The notes beneath the pieces are model-generated. The model saw only the letters and a program-made list of their open reading frames with translations, made no database searches and was not told the origin of the DNA. Positions 5,424 to 5,678 of a stretch of 5,678 nucleotides of DNA are shown in pieces (the stretch's first letter is position 1; the number at the start of each line of letters is the position of its first letter). A program made the translations under genes and the position numbers. This DNA comes from an uncultured Thiotrichaceae bacterium (GTDB taxonomy: Bacteria; Pseudomonadota; Gammaproteobacteria; Thiotrichales; Thiotrichaceae): the NCBI GenBank assembly GCA_937931765.1, contig CALHAO010000351.1:1-5678 (forward strand). Direction: 5' to 3'.

Positions 5424-5678
5424 ATGATTAAATCAAAAATCAAAGCGTCTTTTTTCCACTTCATTATCAGCCTCTTGGTAGTAGGCGGTGTCTTATTCCT
5501 GATACTAAAAATATGGTATCCCAATCCGTTCTTCGATATATCAGGCATAGCATCAATACTGCTGATAATATTGGCTGTTGACTTGGTACTCGGCCCACTG
5601 CTCACCTTTGTCGTTTTCAAACCAAAGAAGCGTACACTTAAACTCGATTTGAGCGTCATCGCACTGATCCAAATTTGT
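5424..5678 (+). CDS. TfpX/TfpZ-family type IV pilin accessory protein (3' end outside window)
   Basis: The first 85 codons are present, and the frame is open to the right edge; family members are usually a little over 200 residues. It starts MIKSKIKASFFHFIISLLVVGGV, with a first membrane helix at about 9-30 followed by WYPNPFF (31-37). A second helix (41-66) contains the signature VDLVLGPLLTFVVFKPKK (52-69). A third hydrophobic stretch begins near 74 (LDLSVIALIQIC). This pattern is that of the TfpX/TfpY/TfpZ inner-membrane proteins encoded next to pilin genes in Pseudomonas and related bacteria, where they promote surface assembly of their cognate pilin. ATG 5424 has AGGGT (5410-5414) 9 bases upstream. 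The 50-bp gap after the second pilin shows no terminator, so the two are probably co-transcribed, which suggests this protein serves the second pilin, or both. Confidence 0.88.
   Translation, partial: MIKSKIKASFFHFIISLLVVGGVLFLILKIWYPNPFFDISGIASILLIILAVDLVLGPLLTFVVFKPKKRTLKLDLSVIALIQIC

Noticed and set aside
5183..5659. 158-codon open frame on the minus strand opposite the second pilin and the TfpX-like gene
   Set aside because: It lies antisense to two recognisable genes, has no family resemblance, and crosses their intergenic gap; it is a shadow frame.

Overview
The window looks like a chromosomal piece of a gammaproteobacterium with moderate GC content. This rests on the gene order nadE / PP0621-family / pilS / pilR / pilA, on a sigma-54 pilin promoter, and on type IVa pilins of the Pseudomonas/Moraxella style. 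I cannot name the genus from sequence alone.

Layout. Positions 1-629 (minus strand) hold the first 209 codons of a glutamine-dependent NAD+ synthetase (nadE), cut by the left edge. A 61-bp divergent gap (630-690) separates it from a plus-strand run that fills the rest of the window. First comes a small membrane-anchored zinc-ribbon-like protein of the PP0621 family (691-942). It overlaps by 49 bp the start of the sensor kinase pilS (894-2564), which opens with TTG. The sigma-54 activator pilR follows after 43 bp (2608-4053). A 224-bp non-coding regulatory region (4054-4277) contains clustered TGTC/GACA half-sites, two IHF-like sites and a -24/-12 promoter. The major-type pilin pilA is at 4278-4832, followed by a strong hairpin terminator (4867-4900). 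A second, divergent type IV pilin lies at 4921-5373. The start of a TfpX/TfpZ-family pilin accessory membrane protein (5424 to the right edge) closes the window.

How the parts work together. By analogy with Pseudomonas, PilS is a membrane sensor that phosphorylates PilR. PilR binds upstream of pilA and drives RNA polymerase-sigma54 from the -24/-12 promoter. All the cis elements needed for this can be seen between pilR and pilA at sensible spacings. The second pilin has no clear promoter of its own and lies behind the terminator, so it is probably made at a lower level by read-through or from an unrecognised promoter. It is followed by a TfpX-like protein, a family found next to pilin genes and known to help assembly of particular pilin types.

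The most noteworthy part is the pilin locus: two unlike pilins in tandem, an accessory protein gene, and a terminator between the pilins that could set their ratio. I see no CRISPR array, tRNA, rRNA, insertion sequence or phage gene, and no sign of a wholly new system.
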